Shown piece after piece: positions 1-10,167 of a stretch of 64,000 nucleotides of DNA (position 1 is the stretch's first letter; each line of letters opens with the position of its first letter). Position numbers and translations under genes: made by a program. The DNA is from Arthrinium phaeospermum (taxonomy: Eukaryota > Ascomycota > Sordariomycetes > Amphisphaeriales > Apiosporaceae): positions 2,108,001 through 2,172,000 of the forward strand of contig QYRS01000001.1 of the NCBI GenBank assembly GCA_006503535.1. The letters are read 5' to 3'. The notes under the pieces were generated by a model that saw nothing but the letters and a program-made list of their open reading frames with translations, did not search any database and was not told where the DNA came from.

Positions 1-431
1 GCGGTCCACGCTAGGGAACTTCAGGGAGTGATAAACGCACTTTGGCACTTCTATTAGTGCCAGGCCTGGAAGAAAGAAACGAACCTGCACAGCGGCAGAT
101 GCAAAGGAGTGGATCCTCGCCCGGTTGCTACCAAAAACGGACTAGAGGCATCGCAGCCGTTACGACTGGGCCATACCATACTTACTCGCCTGATTATTAC
201 TGAAAAGGGAAAGATCGATACTTACCAGATGATTGGCCGCTTACCATAGCAATCTTGCTGTGTATAGGATGCCACAATACTGAGAGTTCTATATAGAAGG
301 GGGGAATGACATGCCATACTGCCTTTCGATCATGGAAGATAATTCCGTACCTGTAGATCACCTCAAACATCATATTACCCTACTCATGCATTAATCTTAT
401 CCTGCCTTTCATCTCCCTCGCCGGAGCTCTG
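1..431. other. Stretch without a supported gene
   Basis: I see no reading frame with recognisable content here. It lies upstream of the broken acetylhydrolase-like gene and may have held its promoter; I could not pick out a convincing TATA box or other site. Confidence 0.4.
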
Positions 432-1581
432 ATGCTGCCAAATCCCACTGGGCCCTACCCAGTCTCCGTGGTAGTCGAAAGCTCACTGACAAGAGCCGGC
501 TCGATCCCTATGCCCCAGCGGCAGCCCACACCAGCGAAGGTCGTGACTTCCCTCTTTCTGCCGTCAACTCGACGCCGTCCGTTCCGAAGTCCGCGTGCCT
601 ATATGACACCTCTCGTTGCGGAAGACTATGGCCTTCTGGCAACAACCATTGGACTGCCCAACAGCACCTTCGCCTCGTTTGAGGTCAACACAACCCATGT
701 TTTGGGAGGTCGATGCCGCAACAAAAGCCGCAGCACGTTTACAGTTCGACGGCCCAGACTTCCTCTGATCATATTTCACCGGGTTCGGCCAATCGCGTCT
801 GTTGTACGGGACCATGGCCCGGTCCATGGCAAGCGAGGGCTACGCCGTGGTCACCATCGATCACCCTACGACGCATCGATCGAGTTCCCCGACGGGTCCT
901 TCGTGAGAAACGCGAACATCTCAACCGACGACGACGCGCGCTTGAGCAAGTCATTAAGGTGGGTAGTTTCGATCGTCACCATGCCAAAGCCAACCGCTAA
1001 TACCAGCTCAATCTCTATAGGTGCGTTCCGCCGACGTATCTTTCGTCATCGATCAGCTCAAAGACTCTGCCGTCTTCCGCCGTGCCCTCGACCAGACAAG
1101 GTCGCCATGACTTTGACCGCATCGTCATGTACGGCCATTCGCTCGGCGGAGCCACGGCGGCGACGGTCATGCATTCAGACGCGCATCCTGGGCGGCGTGG
1201 ACATGGATGGCAGGTCTTCAATCCTGCGCTGAACGGACTGGATCGCCCCTTTCTGCTCCTCGGCCGCTCTGACCACGGCAGCGAGGATCCCACTTGGTCG
1301 GCCCTATGAACGCCTCCGGGGGCCACGCGACATGGCGGTTGCAGGAACTATACACGCCTCGTTTACGGACTTCCCTGTCATGTCGACGTCTTGGACCTCC
1401 CAAAGCCGACGGCGGATCAGGTTGCTGGCAGTGTCTCTGGGGAGAATGGACGTGGTGGTCAAAGCGTGCTTATTGCCTTCTGCGACTTCGTCTTTGGGAA
1501 GAACGCATCCCGGATCTCTTGCAGCATGGCCAAGAAGGACTTCCCGAGATCACGGTGGTGCGAAACGATCTCAAGAGATAA
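432..1581 (+). pseudogene. Broken PAF-acetylhydrolase-like (alpha/beta-hydrolase) gene
   Basis: Pieces of a platelet-activating-factor acetylhydrolase-like lipase occur in the right order but in different frames. Near 432 the N-terminal motif LPNPTGPYPVS is seen, then SRLDPYAP in another frame, then a piece reading AYMTPLVAEDYGLLATTIG. Around 840-950 comes a segment with DHPYDASIEFPDGS read across frames. At about 1110-1180 is the nucleophile elbow GHSLGGA, with the serine intact, followed near 1180-1260 by a family-like VDMDG...FLLLG stretch. The C-terminal family motif GSVSGE and a piece reading AFCDFVFGK appear near 1430-1500, and the frame closes at a TAA at 1579. A short intron around 958-1018 is possible. 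At least four frame changes are needed, so the gene cannot make a normal product as sequenced. Family members hydrolyse short acyl groups on phospholipids; assignment to the family is fairly sure, the substrate is not. Confidence 0.6.
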
Positions 1582-1893
1582 GAAGTCTGATGATGACTAT
1601 CGTTACCATGGTATGGCAAATTAAACACCGCTTATGCGCATGTTACCAACATTAGGATTCCCCTTTTCCTATCTAGGTGTGAACTATATAACTTAGACCA
1701 ATTTGCATCGCATTAGAAATCCCCCTACCCAGTCTAAATTCAAAGTATATTTACAGAAGAGTCCCACACATTTCGAAGGTGCTGCTGTTGTCATCCTTGA
1801 CCCGCAAGAAAAAGAAAAAATCAAATAACAATAAATTTTCCAACCTCAAAACTACTTTCCATCACTCTCTTCTTTACCTCTTCCACAACTCAA
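1582..1893. other. Short AT-rich spacer
   Basis: AT-rich with an A-run near 1808-1825. Nothing coding is visible; it probably contained the promoter of the next broken gene. Confidence 0.4.
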
Positions 1894-3646
1894 TTGTCAA
1901 CTTCATACGCCCTACTGTTAAACGGCTACTACCAATGGCTTCGCCAGTGGTACCCCCCGATCGCACCGACAACTATCGCATGCCGCCTCTACCAGATACC
2001 CGAAGAACTCGCTCTTGAGGTGTGCAAGTTGCTCGAAGGCTCCGATGTGTATATGCGCCAGACTTGTCGCATTTTTCGGCGCATCCTTTCCTCGCGGGAA
2101 TTTATCACGTGGGAAGCTAGGAAGAAGTACAGACTGAAGCGAAATCCATACGGTTTTTCAACCTTCCCAAGCTTCCGACGGACTGGGGAGACGTCCGGGA
2201 GCGCCTTCGTCGGGGCCGATGCTGCTCGTCATGCACCGATGTCCGGATCACCAAGTCGCCTGGACGTCAGTCAACCTACGATCAGGTCATGTCGCGGATG
2301 GTGAACGACGTCAGATTCTGTGCTTCCTGTCGTGTCCCCCACACTGATTATGTTTCCACACTCCCAGAGGAACATATGGGATAAACATGCAAGGGCATCC
2401 TCAGCCAGGGCCGCATTACGGTCTGCCCACACACTTCCTTCTCTATACCGGACATTATGGAGCGAATAGGATCTGTTCGAGTCGGGGAAAGCGCTGTATT
2501 CTGAAGTGTGATAAGTGCTTCAGCGATATGAGTGGCTCGATAACACGACCTTCTGCAACTGGAGGCCGGTGACATGGCCCGGCACCTATGGTCGAGTTGA
2601 AATTTTGTGGGAAATTCCACTCCGGTTGGACAAGAAAGAGCTCTTCTACGTCAAAGGCAGAATGACGCGTGGCTTGTATGGAGTAGACGCTGTCAGAGTT
2701 GTCCGAAAGGCTTTGGCGAAAGCAGCTAAAGAGCACAACGGTTTTCTGTGTCCGCATCGATCCTTCGACGAAGAACGCGTTCTGGGCGTTCAAATCGCTT
2801 ACCCGTATAAACCGATGAAATTCCCATTTCTGTTCATCGACTCAGAACAGAAGACCTTATCGAAAGGCTCTCGCTAGCGAAAGACCACCCGGGGGCTTTC
2901 CGACGAATCGAGAAGCTCGCGGTGCGCTTCCGAGGCGACGAGAAGCTCGCGATGCGCATCGGAGGAGACGAAAAGTTGCTGAGTGCCGTGCCTACAGTGC
3001 AATCCATTCTGCTCCACTTGGGGGAATCACCCCCGTTGGCATTGGGTACTGAGAGACTACGAGGACGGCGGCCTGTCTGCAAAGATCGATGCATCTGTTC
3101 ATACCAAACCTCAAGTGGTATTCTCCCCGCGACTACGACGACTGGACGCAGATGCTGCCGGCTCCATCACGGGCTCCCTGAAGACAAGGAGCTCCGCCAT
3201 ATAACCTGGTGCCCCGACAAGGCGTGCGCCAACGGAAAGAGCTGGAACAACCACGTCCGGGTCCTACGCAAAGTTTGGCTTTGGAATACAGAACAATATG
3301 TGCCACCCCCAAATGCCTACCCTGCCTGTCGTTCGTTCGACGTCGAAGCTCGAAGGGTGGAGGACCCGTGCGAATATTTCAAGGCGTTGCCGAAACCGGA
3401 CAAAAAGTCACTTGGCAATAGGTCTTGGCGCAGGGAAGAAACATGTGCCCTAGAATATTGCATTGATAATTGGAGTACCTGCCTTGAAGTATACCTTCCC
3501 AGGACGATGGGCTCGATGGAACCCACGCCACACCTACAAAGTGAGCATGGAACTTTGGCTGAAAGTGGCCAGCTCCCGACTCCCCAAATTGAATCTAGGG
3601 GTTCATTCGGCTGCCCTGATTCCGATTCATTTGCCAAGCCGAGGTA
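1894..3646 (+). pseudogene. Broken F-box-like gene of a fungal Cys-rich family
   Basis: The first frame, from 1894, holds an F-box-like segment near residues 35-70 (LYQIPEELALEVCKLLEG, then MRQTCRIFRRIL). F-box proteins tether substrates to SCF ubiquitin ligases through Skp1. After about 2170 the frame is lost, and the continuation is scattered over all three frames: Cys pairs CSSCTD, CASCRVPH and ITVCPH near 2220-2440, CDKCFSDMSG near 2510, an open piece at 2515-2877, and WCPDKACANG near 3215. Several in-frame stops and frame changes separate these. The layout, F-box followed by widely spaced Cys/His pairs, resembles a large family of uncharacterised fungal F-box proteins. A threefold imperfect GDEKL-type repeat lies at about 2905-2975. 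I am fairly sure of the F-box and of the decay; the remainder is by resemblance. Confidence 0.5.
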
Positions 3647-3996
3647 GGCCAAGCAACTACCACTGCTCGGGAACGGACAGATCTCTTCCACTATTTCGCA
3701 GAGATAAAAACTTAGTTAGCGATACTTGGAGGGGTGTGTTGGGGCATTCAGGAAAATATGTTCCAGGGACCTTAAAGCTAGCTGGCATCTGAAATGCCAA
3801 CAGCTTTCCTTCTGTCCAGCTTAGTAGCCTCGGATAGGAGGGAGATAGAGGAGTGGCGTTTAGAGGCGTTATCATGAAACGTTCTACACATGCAGCTGTA
3901 TCGTAGATTTTCTACGTTATGTAATCATACAAGAATCCTACTAGTCCAAAATGGTCCCAAGGTTCCCAAGCCACAGTCCCGCCGTGCCCGCCCTGC
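3647..3996. other. Spacer, nothing recognised
   Basis: No frame with recognisable content on either strand. Confidence 0.35.
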
Positions 3997-4334
3997 TCAT
4001 GCCGGCTGGCAGGGACCGGGGTCGGCCGCGTTGTAGAATGCGACACTATCGCTAATGGTGTAGTGATCGCTCCCACGCCACTGCCCAAAATTAATAACAT
4101 ACACTGCATTCCATCTTTAAATATACTGCACGACTTTAGTCACGTCATCCTCTCTCGAACGAGACTGCGCGAATTGGAGCACTTACCGCCGAGCAGATCC
4201 AGCCCTGCGGGGCACCGTTCTTGGACAGGACTACCCGGGTTAGTAGGTTGGTACATGCATAGTGTCTCCCGATAATACGTACCGAATGCATCAGGAGCCA
4301 CAAGGACGGCGGCGGCGATGAGGAATTGGCGCAT
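3997..4334 (-). CDS. Candidate small secreted protein, three exons
   Basis: Proposed by hand-splicing. Exon 1 (4334-4283) begins MRQFLIAAAVLVAPDAF, a plausible signal peptide. Intron 1 (4282-4231) starts GTACGT and ends with a CTACTAAC branch site and TAG. Exon 2 (4230-4187) encodes LSKNGAPQGWICSA. Intron 2 (4186-4081) starts GTAAGT and ends GGGCAG. Exon 3 (4080-3997) reads WRGSDHYTISDSVAFYNAA... and closes at TGA. The three exons join in frame to 59 residues with two cysteines in the mature part. Splice signals at three of four sites are textbook fungal; the second acceptor is less certain because a nearer AG at 4128 would give an early stop. Small secreted proteins of this size are common in plant-associated fungi, but I recognise no family. 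It sits among broken genes, so it may be unexpressed. Confidence 0.35.
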
Positions 4335-5197
4335 GGCTATAACTCTACTGACCCCGTTTCGGAGCAAAACAAGAGGCTCAGTAGAATCATACAGTGGAAA
4401 CAAATGCTCTAGATATTGCCTCATCGTAATTCCGTCAGCTGCTGCCGAATGATATATTAGATGGAAATGCATTTTCTTTTTGGGTTGGTGGTCGCGTCCG
4501 AAGGGGTTCTGCTGCGAAGGGTGAAACATCTAACTTGAGGGCTAGTCTAATAAAGGCGCCTAGAGCCTCGGTTCAGTTGGACCAGACGTGTTGCCAGGCA
4601 TATTGCCGAGTCCACGTCCCGCTCTCTCACGCCATCTATACCTCCTGCAGTTCACTTACATATAAGCGAGCCTCCGAGGTCTAGCGTGTCAATGAACAGT
4701 AGCTCCAAGCGTGTCTATTTTACTTGCTTACCTCGTGGAGCTTTCAATCAAGAGTAAGAGAGATTCAATATGACTGCATTAAATTCCGATGAGGATGTGT
4801 GTTGACGCGGTACCGTCCTTCCGGGCGATGCATGGATCGATAGACATTGGCCAGTGCATACCCCCTGTCACTTCTTAGGTACTGTTCAGCCTCACATCAC
4901 CAGAGGTACCTGTACAAATGCGGGGTGTAAGGGGTGCACCCGACTGTCCGGTTCAACCAGCTGGCAAACCCCGAGCCGCAGCGGCCGCCAGCAAGAAACC
5001 AGAAATCAAGTGCGGCGAAGCAAAGAACGATCATTCCTCCGGTGCACATCATTCATACTTCTCTCCATCTACACCTTTCTTCCTACTGGCGTGGTAGGTT
5101 GAGGGAACGATGTGCTGCGGTAGAGAGCTGAAGGTTTAAGCAGTAAAGCAAGCCCCTCCACTTTGCTCGACCGACCCGATCAAATTACAACCCAGCC
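4335..5197. other. Spacer, nothing recognised
   Basis: No supported gene. A TATA-like CATATAAG lies near 4659-4666 but no gene follows it at a suitable distance. Confidence 0.35.
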
Positions 5198-6776
5198 ATG
5201 TCCACCATTGACGAAACCCTCGCCATTGGCCTACAGACGAGACGTTTCGCTTGCGACCGATGCCATCACCAAAAGTTGAAGTGCGAAAGGAATCCGTCCT
5301 TACATCGGACGGCTTTTCGCTGCCCATAGGCCCCTGCAAGAGATGCCGCCGCATCGGCACAGACTGCACTACGAGGGCCAACAGCGGCGTCACCGTTACC
5401 TCCGCATCCAATGGCCACCCATTGCCAGTACTTCAAGAACAGGAAGTCGCGACAGAACCAGGAGGCGAGATTGGGACCGAGACCGAAGCCGAGGCGCTGG
5501 AGCGGCAAGATCAAGATCAAGATACCATGATACATGTATCGAAGACGACGACGACGACGACGACGGTTCCACCTACGACCGAATCGACTTCCTCCAACAC
5601 CGACTTTGCCTTCCAAGACTGTTTCTTGGACTTGACGTCGTACACATTTGACCTAGAATTCGACCCCAGCCGGAACGCTAGTATCCAGGCTGCCGAAATG
5701 CAAATCCCCCACAGCGTTCAAGACCTGAACATCCCCACACCGCAGGTAGCAGCAAGTGGAGAGCAGGGTTCCGGGAGTGGGATCCATACATCGACCGCAA
5801 GCGGCGTACTCGCAGCATCACAATCGCAGCCATTTTCCAACTTGACGCCCGTGTCGACCCACAGTCGCCCTAACGGCAACACGAGTGCAGACTTCGATAG
5901 TGAAGTGCCATCTCATTTGAACAAGTTCGAGCAGACATTGGACTCGCTCGCCCGTCTTCACACATACATATTTCAAGAGTTCCGATCATTGGACCCAACG
6001 TCTCGGACAGGAGACGCGACTTCTCTGTCAGGTTCAATCACTGCTTCTGCTCAAGACACTGTCACCGACAAAGTTGTCTGCGCGTCTGAAAAGCTGTTAG
6101 AGCTACTCGCGGGGTGCGGCCGTTCCGAGACAAACCCAGCCTGTGATTTCGACGCTACCGACGGATGTACCACGTCGAAACAGTAATTCATTATCATATT
6201 CTGCACGCCTGCAGAATGAGGAATTAGAGTCTCTACGTCCCTAGCCCCCGAATCATGGGACGAAAAGTCGTAATGCCTCCGTCGATCCTCGCCAGAGGGA
6301 GGCCGCGACACGAGTCCGAGGAAACGCTACAATACCCTGACCTGGCATCTCCGGCTAGGTTGTCGCTGCTCGTTTGTTACGTGAGCCTGCTGACAATATA
6401 TCGCAATATACTCGGCCGGATGTAGTGGACTTGACCGAAGGGAACAACCCCCCCGGGCTTCATCGAGCTCCACGCCGTTTCAACGCTAAACCCACGACAA
6501 GACTCACAAAGCCTGACGTACTCAAGATTCGCATCCGTCTCGAGGTTTTGATGCACATGTGAGTCGGAGACGATCAGTCGACGAAGCCGGTGTGTCAATA
6601 GGCAGCAGCACTAATGCACTTCACGTAGGCTTGAGCAATTTGACGATGCCTGGGCCATGGCGCTGCAGCGAGGACAGCGTAACGCTGGCACCAGGCATTC
6701 GAGCGGGCCAGAATTGACTACCTTGACTCTGCAAAGCCTACTTGCTCACGAGGGGTTCGAGTGTGAGGAGCGATAG
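5198..6776 (+). pseudogene. Broken AflR-like Zn2Cys6 transcription factor gene
   Basis: The reading frame from ATG 5198 gives the first half of a Zn2Cys6 DNA-binding domain at residues 19-29 (CDRCHHQKLKC). It meets a TAG about 14 codons later. The second half (PCKRCRRIGTDC) and a long open stretch to 6186 are in the next frame, so the finger itself is split by a frame change near 5295. The open stretch holds a Ser/Thr/Gln-rich linker, then helical LNKFEQTLDSLARLHTYIFQ. Further pieces match the C-terminal regulatory region of AflR-like regulators: LSLLVCYVSLLTIYRNILG near 6360 in a third frame, VLKIRIRLEVLMHM before a GTGAGT donor near 6560, and LEQFDDAWAMALQRGQ after a TAG acceptor at 6628, ending TAG 6774-6776. 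Such factors control specialised-metabolite clusters, and the neighbours fit that role. At least three lesions make it inactive as sequenced. Confidence 0.65.
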
Positions 6777-6912
6777 TTTCGGCGTCGGCTCCCTCTTACC
6801 GCTTATCAAGAAGATAAAATGGGCTGTTCGCGCCTACACGTCGGCCGATTAGATGCTTTATCTTATGACGGTCAGCGGATACCGTCATAGATAGTAGTTT
6901 GTTCGGTGATAG

Positions 6913-7300
6913 CTACCTATCCAATGTCGCGACCTTTTGCGTCACCGCGGTCAGCTTGGGGTTTGGGCGGTTGGGTTCGTCGCCGGTCAGCACGTAGCCA
7001 TTGGCGCGCAGGCTGCATTGCTCGTGCGGCAGGCCTCCTCGGCCATGACCACGGCGCGCGTTGATCTGGCCTACGGCCTCGAGCACCTTGGCCACGTCCG
7101 CGCAGCTGTAGGGCGCGGTGCCCAGGATGCGGATCGTCTCAAAGTTGAAAACCTCGCCGGGGAACTATTGGTGCATGCTGTTCATATTGTCCGCGTTCGT
7201 CTAGGGGCTTCTCTCGTTGACCCGTATCAAGAAGGGGAAATGGATGGGGAGATGCGCGTAGGAGACGCCACCGAATGCGACTATCTGTCCACCTTTTGAG
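6913..7300 (-). pseudogene. N-terminal relic of an alpha/beta-hydrolase (AYG1 / dihydropseudooxynicotine-hydrolase type)
   Basis: On the minus strand from about 7200 to 6913 the frame reads FNFETIRILGTAPYSC, then ADVAKVLEAVGQI and, further on, GYVLTGDEPNRPNPKL. This order resembles the N-terminal helical region of fungal alpha/beta-hydrolases of the EstA/dihydropseudooxynicotine-hydrolase type, a family that includes melanin-pathway chain-shortening enzymes. An in-frame TAG precedes the conserved part, and a frame change falls between the two motifs. The catalytic domain, which would follow, is absent: beyond 6913 comes the end of the regulator gene on the other strand. So only about a third of a gene is left. 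The family call rests on remembered motif resemblance and is moderate; truncation is clear if the family call is right. Confidence 0.4.
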
Positions 7301-7711
7301 ACCTCATGCTGCTAGCTGAGCGGCACCCTTTCCGTGTATCGTCGGATGAAACTCGTCGCGGGAGCCGTAGGAGACTTTTTCGAAGGGGATCGTGTCACTC
7401 GGCGTTTCTATGCCGCGCTGACAAAGGGAGTTCGGCGGACTACAAAGGGGCGGTTCGGCAGCCCCGATGTACTCTGATTGGCCCAACTGGGGTGGACCAA
7501 TTCAATGTGCGACTATTTCCCGGAGACGGATGAATCTCGTCGACATTTCTGTCGCGACACCCTCCCTTTGTTTCCCATTACATAAGCACGCCATCTTTTG
7601 TACTCATTGATGACAGCATAAACCTGCTATACCACAGCTACACAAGATCCAATCACCAGCTCCCTTTTCTATAGTAATACCTGCAGTTTCCCGATCATCA
7701 CGACCAAATCA
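7301..7711. other. Spacer between divergent relics
   Basis: Lies between the leftward hydrolase relic and the rightward dehydrogenase relic and so may be an old shared promoter. A minus-strand open stretch (7486-7304) could be the lost 5' end of the hydrolase but shows no motif I know. Confidence 0.3.
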
Positions 7712-8919
7712 ATGCAACCTCCGAGCACCAACTCGACCATAATGACATCGTCCTTACCGACTTCCATTGTCGCTCGTGAGAATGACGGCAGCGTCCCTGT
7801 CGGACCGCCGACTCCAAAGATTCTCTGGTGGTCTGCACGCCACCCCCAACAGATCCCCAAGTCTCCTTGCTGGCCGGACGGTCCTGGTGACGGGTGCCAA
7901 CGCCGGTCTCGGTTTCGAAGCCGCCGTAAAGTACGCCAAGCTGGGCGCTTCCCGCCTGCTTCTCGGCGTCCGCTCCAAGGACAAAGGCCTCGCCGCCAAG
8001 GCTCGCATCGTAGAGCAGACGGGCCCCGCGGCGACTCCGTGTCCGTCCTGCTCGTCGACCTGCTCCGGTTCAGCAGCGTGCAGAAGTTCGTCGACGAGGT
8101 CAACCAGACCCTCGACCACCTCGACGTCGTGCTCCTCAACGCCGGCCTCGCGTCGCCGACCTACAAGACTCGCCCGAGGGCTACGAGCTGGCCGTCCAGG
8201 TCAACGTCATGTCCACGGCGCTCATGGCCCTGCTGCTGCTCCCGAAGCTGCGCGCGACGGCCGCCGCGGGGCGCACCGTCCACGTCTCCTTCACCAACAG
8301 CATCGGCCACGTCAACGCCCAGGCCGCCGAGTGGCAGGGCTCGACGCTGCTGCGGGCCGCCAACGATGGCCGGCTGGACCGACCAGACAGCTACATGCGC
8401 GTCAAGCTGCTCGGCATGGTCGTCATGAAGGCCCTCGCCGCACTCGCCGCCCTCGCGCCCCGCGGCCTACGCGACACTGCCCCGGCGCCGGGGGGCAGAT
8501 CATCGTCAACGCTTCCTGCCCGTCCATGTGCAAAACCGAAATCGGGCGCGACTTCGGCTTCGTGGCCAAGGTAATGATGGTACCGTTCCAAGCCATGTTC
8601 GCGCGAACGGCCGAAGAGGGTCGCGCACTCTTGTTGGGGCCACGGCGCTGGGTCCGGAGAGTCACGGGGGGTTCTGGAGCCACGACTGCTTGTACTTGTA
8701 GGTTCTTCCTTCCTTCTTTCTTTCTTTTTCTTTTCTTTTCTTTTCTTTTCTATTTTCGCTCTCGAGAGTCCTGAACAGGTTGTACGGTGTTCGCTGACGA
8801 ATTCAATTAGAGTGAACGAGCTTCTGGAAGATGATTCCTTCGTCGAGCAGACCTGGAAGGACATCCTGGACGACTTAGATCAACATGTTCCTGGTTCCTC
8901 CAAACTGGCAAGCATCTGA
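7712..8919 (+). pseudogene. Broken short-chain dehydrogenase/reductase gene
   Basis: A classical NAD(P)-dependent SDR is spread over three frames. The cofactor motif TGANAGLG sits in [18 protein letters not shown] near 7870-7920. Next come [17 protein letters not shown] and the NAG motif ([10 protein letters not shown]) near 8050-8160 in another frame, then [15 protein letters not shown] and VHVSFTNS near 8185-8300, with the catalytic YxxxK as YMRVK at about 8393-8407. A later piece has [14 protein letters not shown]. An intron at 8698-8810 (GTAGGT donor, GCTGAC branch, TAG acceptor, CT-rich microsatellite inside) leads to the last exon, ending TGA 8917-8919. All catalytic residues are still readable, yet at least four single-base frame changes break the protein. 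Similar SDRs reduce carbonyl groups in polyketide pathways; the actual substrate is unknown. Confidence 0.65.
8706..8752 (+). repeat. CT-rich microsatellite inside the SDR intron
   Basis: Runs of CTTTC and CTTTT units form a pyrimidine tract in the intron of the broken dehydrogenase gene. It lies on the coding strand and could have served as the polypyrimidine part of the intron. Confidence 0.8.
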
Positions 8920-9137
8920 GGGGCAATTGGATGACCTTTCGGGTTTGGCCAATGGCGCGGGCTATACCCTGTGGGTCAGATTACAGAAGATTGGAGGCCT
9001 GGCCAATCTGATGCATGGGGCTCAACTGATTCGCGCCGGGTGAGGACATGAACAGCCACGTCAGCCCTTTTCATATATCGTCTACTAGAAGGATCAAGAT
9101 GGGCCGAATGGGGGCTCTTCAGGGGTTATCACAAGGG

Positions 9138-9145
9138 TATATAAA
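9138..9145 (+). promoter_or_regulatory. TATA box before the FAD-oxidase relic
   Basis: TATATAAA about 115 bases before the ATG at 9260. The position suits a fungal core promoter, so the promoter seems better kept than the gene. Confidence 0.45.
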
Positions 9146-9259
9146 GGATATGTCTCTGTGGCTTTAAACCCCACCATACGCAACACCCAGATTTGGAACT
9201 ATCGAGTCTGGTCGTCATGGAGAATCGAGGGGCTTGACTATATTTCTTATCCTACCACC

Positions 9260-9966
9260 ATGTATCATACTTCTAGGTACCATGTCGCTCGCATCGTTTG
9301 CACCCTTGTCGCCCTCGCGTGTGCCCTTCCCAATGGCACAGATTGGAACTCCTCAGCGCAGGACCTGGGTCCCAACCTCCGTCCGGGGCGGCCTTTGGCG
9401 ACGGCAAGCCCTGTTCCAAGGCCGCCGCGGCGTGCAAAGAGGTGATGGCCAAAAAGGTCTCGTGTCCCCTTATTGCGTGGGTTTTGGCTGCCCAAAGGAC
9501 GTGCAGAAGGGCCTCAGTTTCGCCCGGCGCCTCCCTCCGTTTCAACCAAGGCGCCGGGACACGACTACATGGCCCGCAGCAGCCTGAAGAGCTCCCTGGC
9601 GTTCTGGGCCCGCATCCTCAAGGGATGTGCTATCTGCCCGAGTTCGTGCCGGCGAGGACACGCGACCGTCCCGTGCGCGCCGTCGTGCCGGGCGCCGCCG
9701 TCAGCTCCACCGAGGCCTACGCCGTCGCCCACGAGCACGACGCCACCCTCGTCGGCGGCTCGTCACCCTCGGTTAGTCCGGCCGGCGGTTTCGCGCTGTT
9801 TGGGGGCCACGGCGTGCCGCCCGCGGGCGCAGGCCGAGTTCGTCGGGCTCTTCGCCGACCACACGGCAGCCTGGTCGGTGCAGGGCTGGGGCGGCGCCAG
9901 CACGTTCAGGTTCCTCGGTCACGTCAGCCCCTGCTCGTCTGTCTCGACCCGCGACGCCGAGTTTTG
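9260..9966 (+). pseudogene. Broken FAD-linked oxidase (PCMH / berberine-bridge type) with internal deletion
   Basis: The ATG at 9260 opens a signal-peptide-like segment with core VCTLVALACALP. Pieces in changing frames follow: PFGDGKPCSKAAAACKEV, VGFGCPKDVQKGLSFA, GHDYMARSSLKSSLAFW (the FAD-contacting GHD motif of this family), then AVSSTEAYAVAHEHDATLVG and GGHGV near 9690-9830. These form the FAD-binding PCMH domain of secreted fungal FAD-linked oxidoreductases. Straight after GGHG the sequence jumps to QAEFVGLFADHTAAWSVQGW, which belongs well downstream in such proteins, and then stops. So perhaps 100 residues in the middle and the C-terminal berberine-like domain are missing, besides at least four frame changes. 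Such oxidases close rings or oxidise alcohols in specialised metabolism. The family is well supported; the deletion size is an estimate. Confidence 0.6.
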
Positions 9967-10167
9967 ATGTGTTAACTTTGCTCCCATTTGAGGGGGACTA
10001 TTTCTTGAGTTCAGGCTTTGCAGAAGTAACAAGATTCATATCATATTGGAACGAGGAATTCGGCAATTGATACATTCTAAGACTTGATATTACTACACCA
10101 GAAAGGCCCAAGCCACTTCTCTTGCTTTTAAAAGGCGAAGTAAACTGTAGCATGTATGTATACATGT

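Noticed and set aside
5280..5340. Programmed frameshift in the C6 regulator
   Set aside because: Several other breaks occur further on in the same gene and in all neighbours, so decay or error explains it better.
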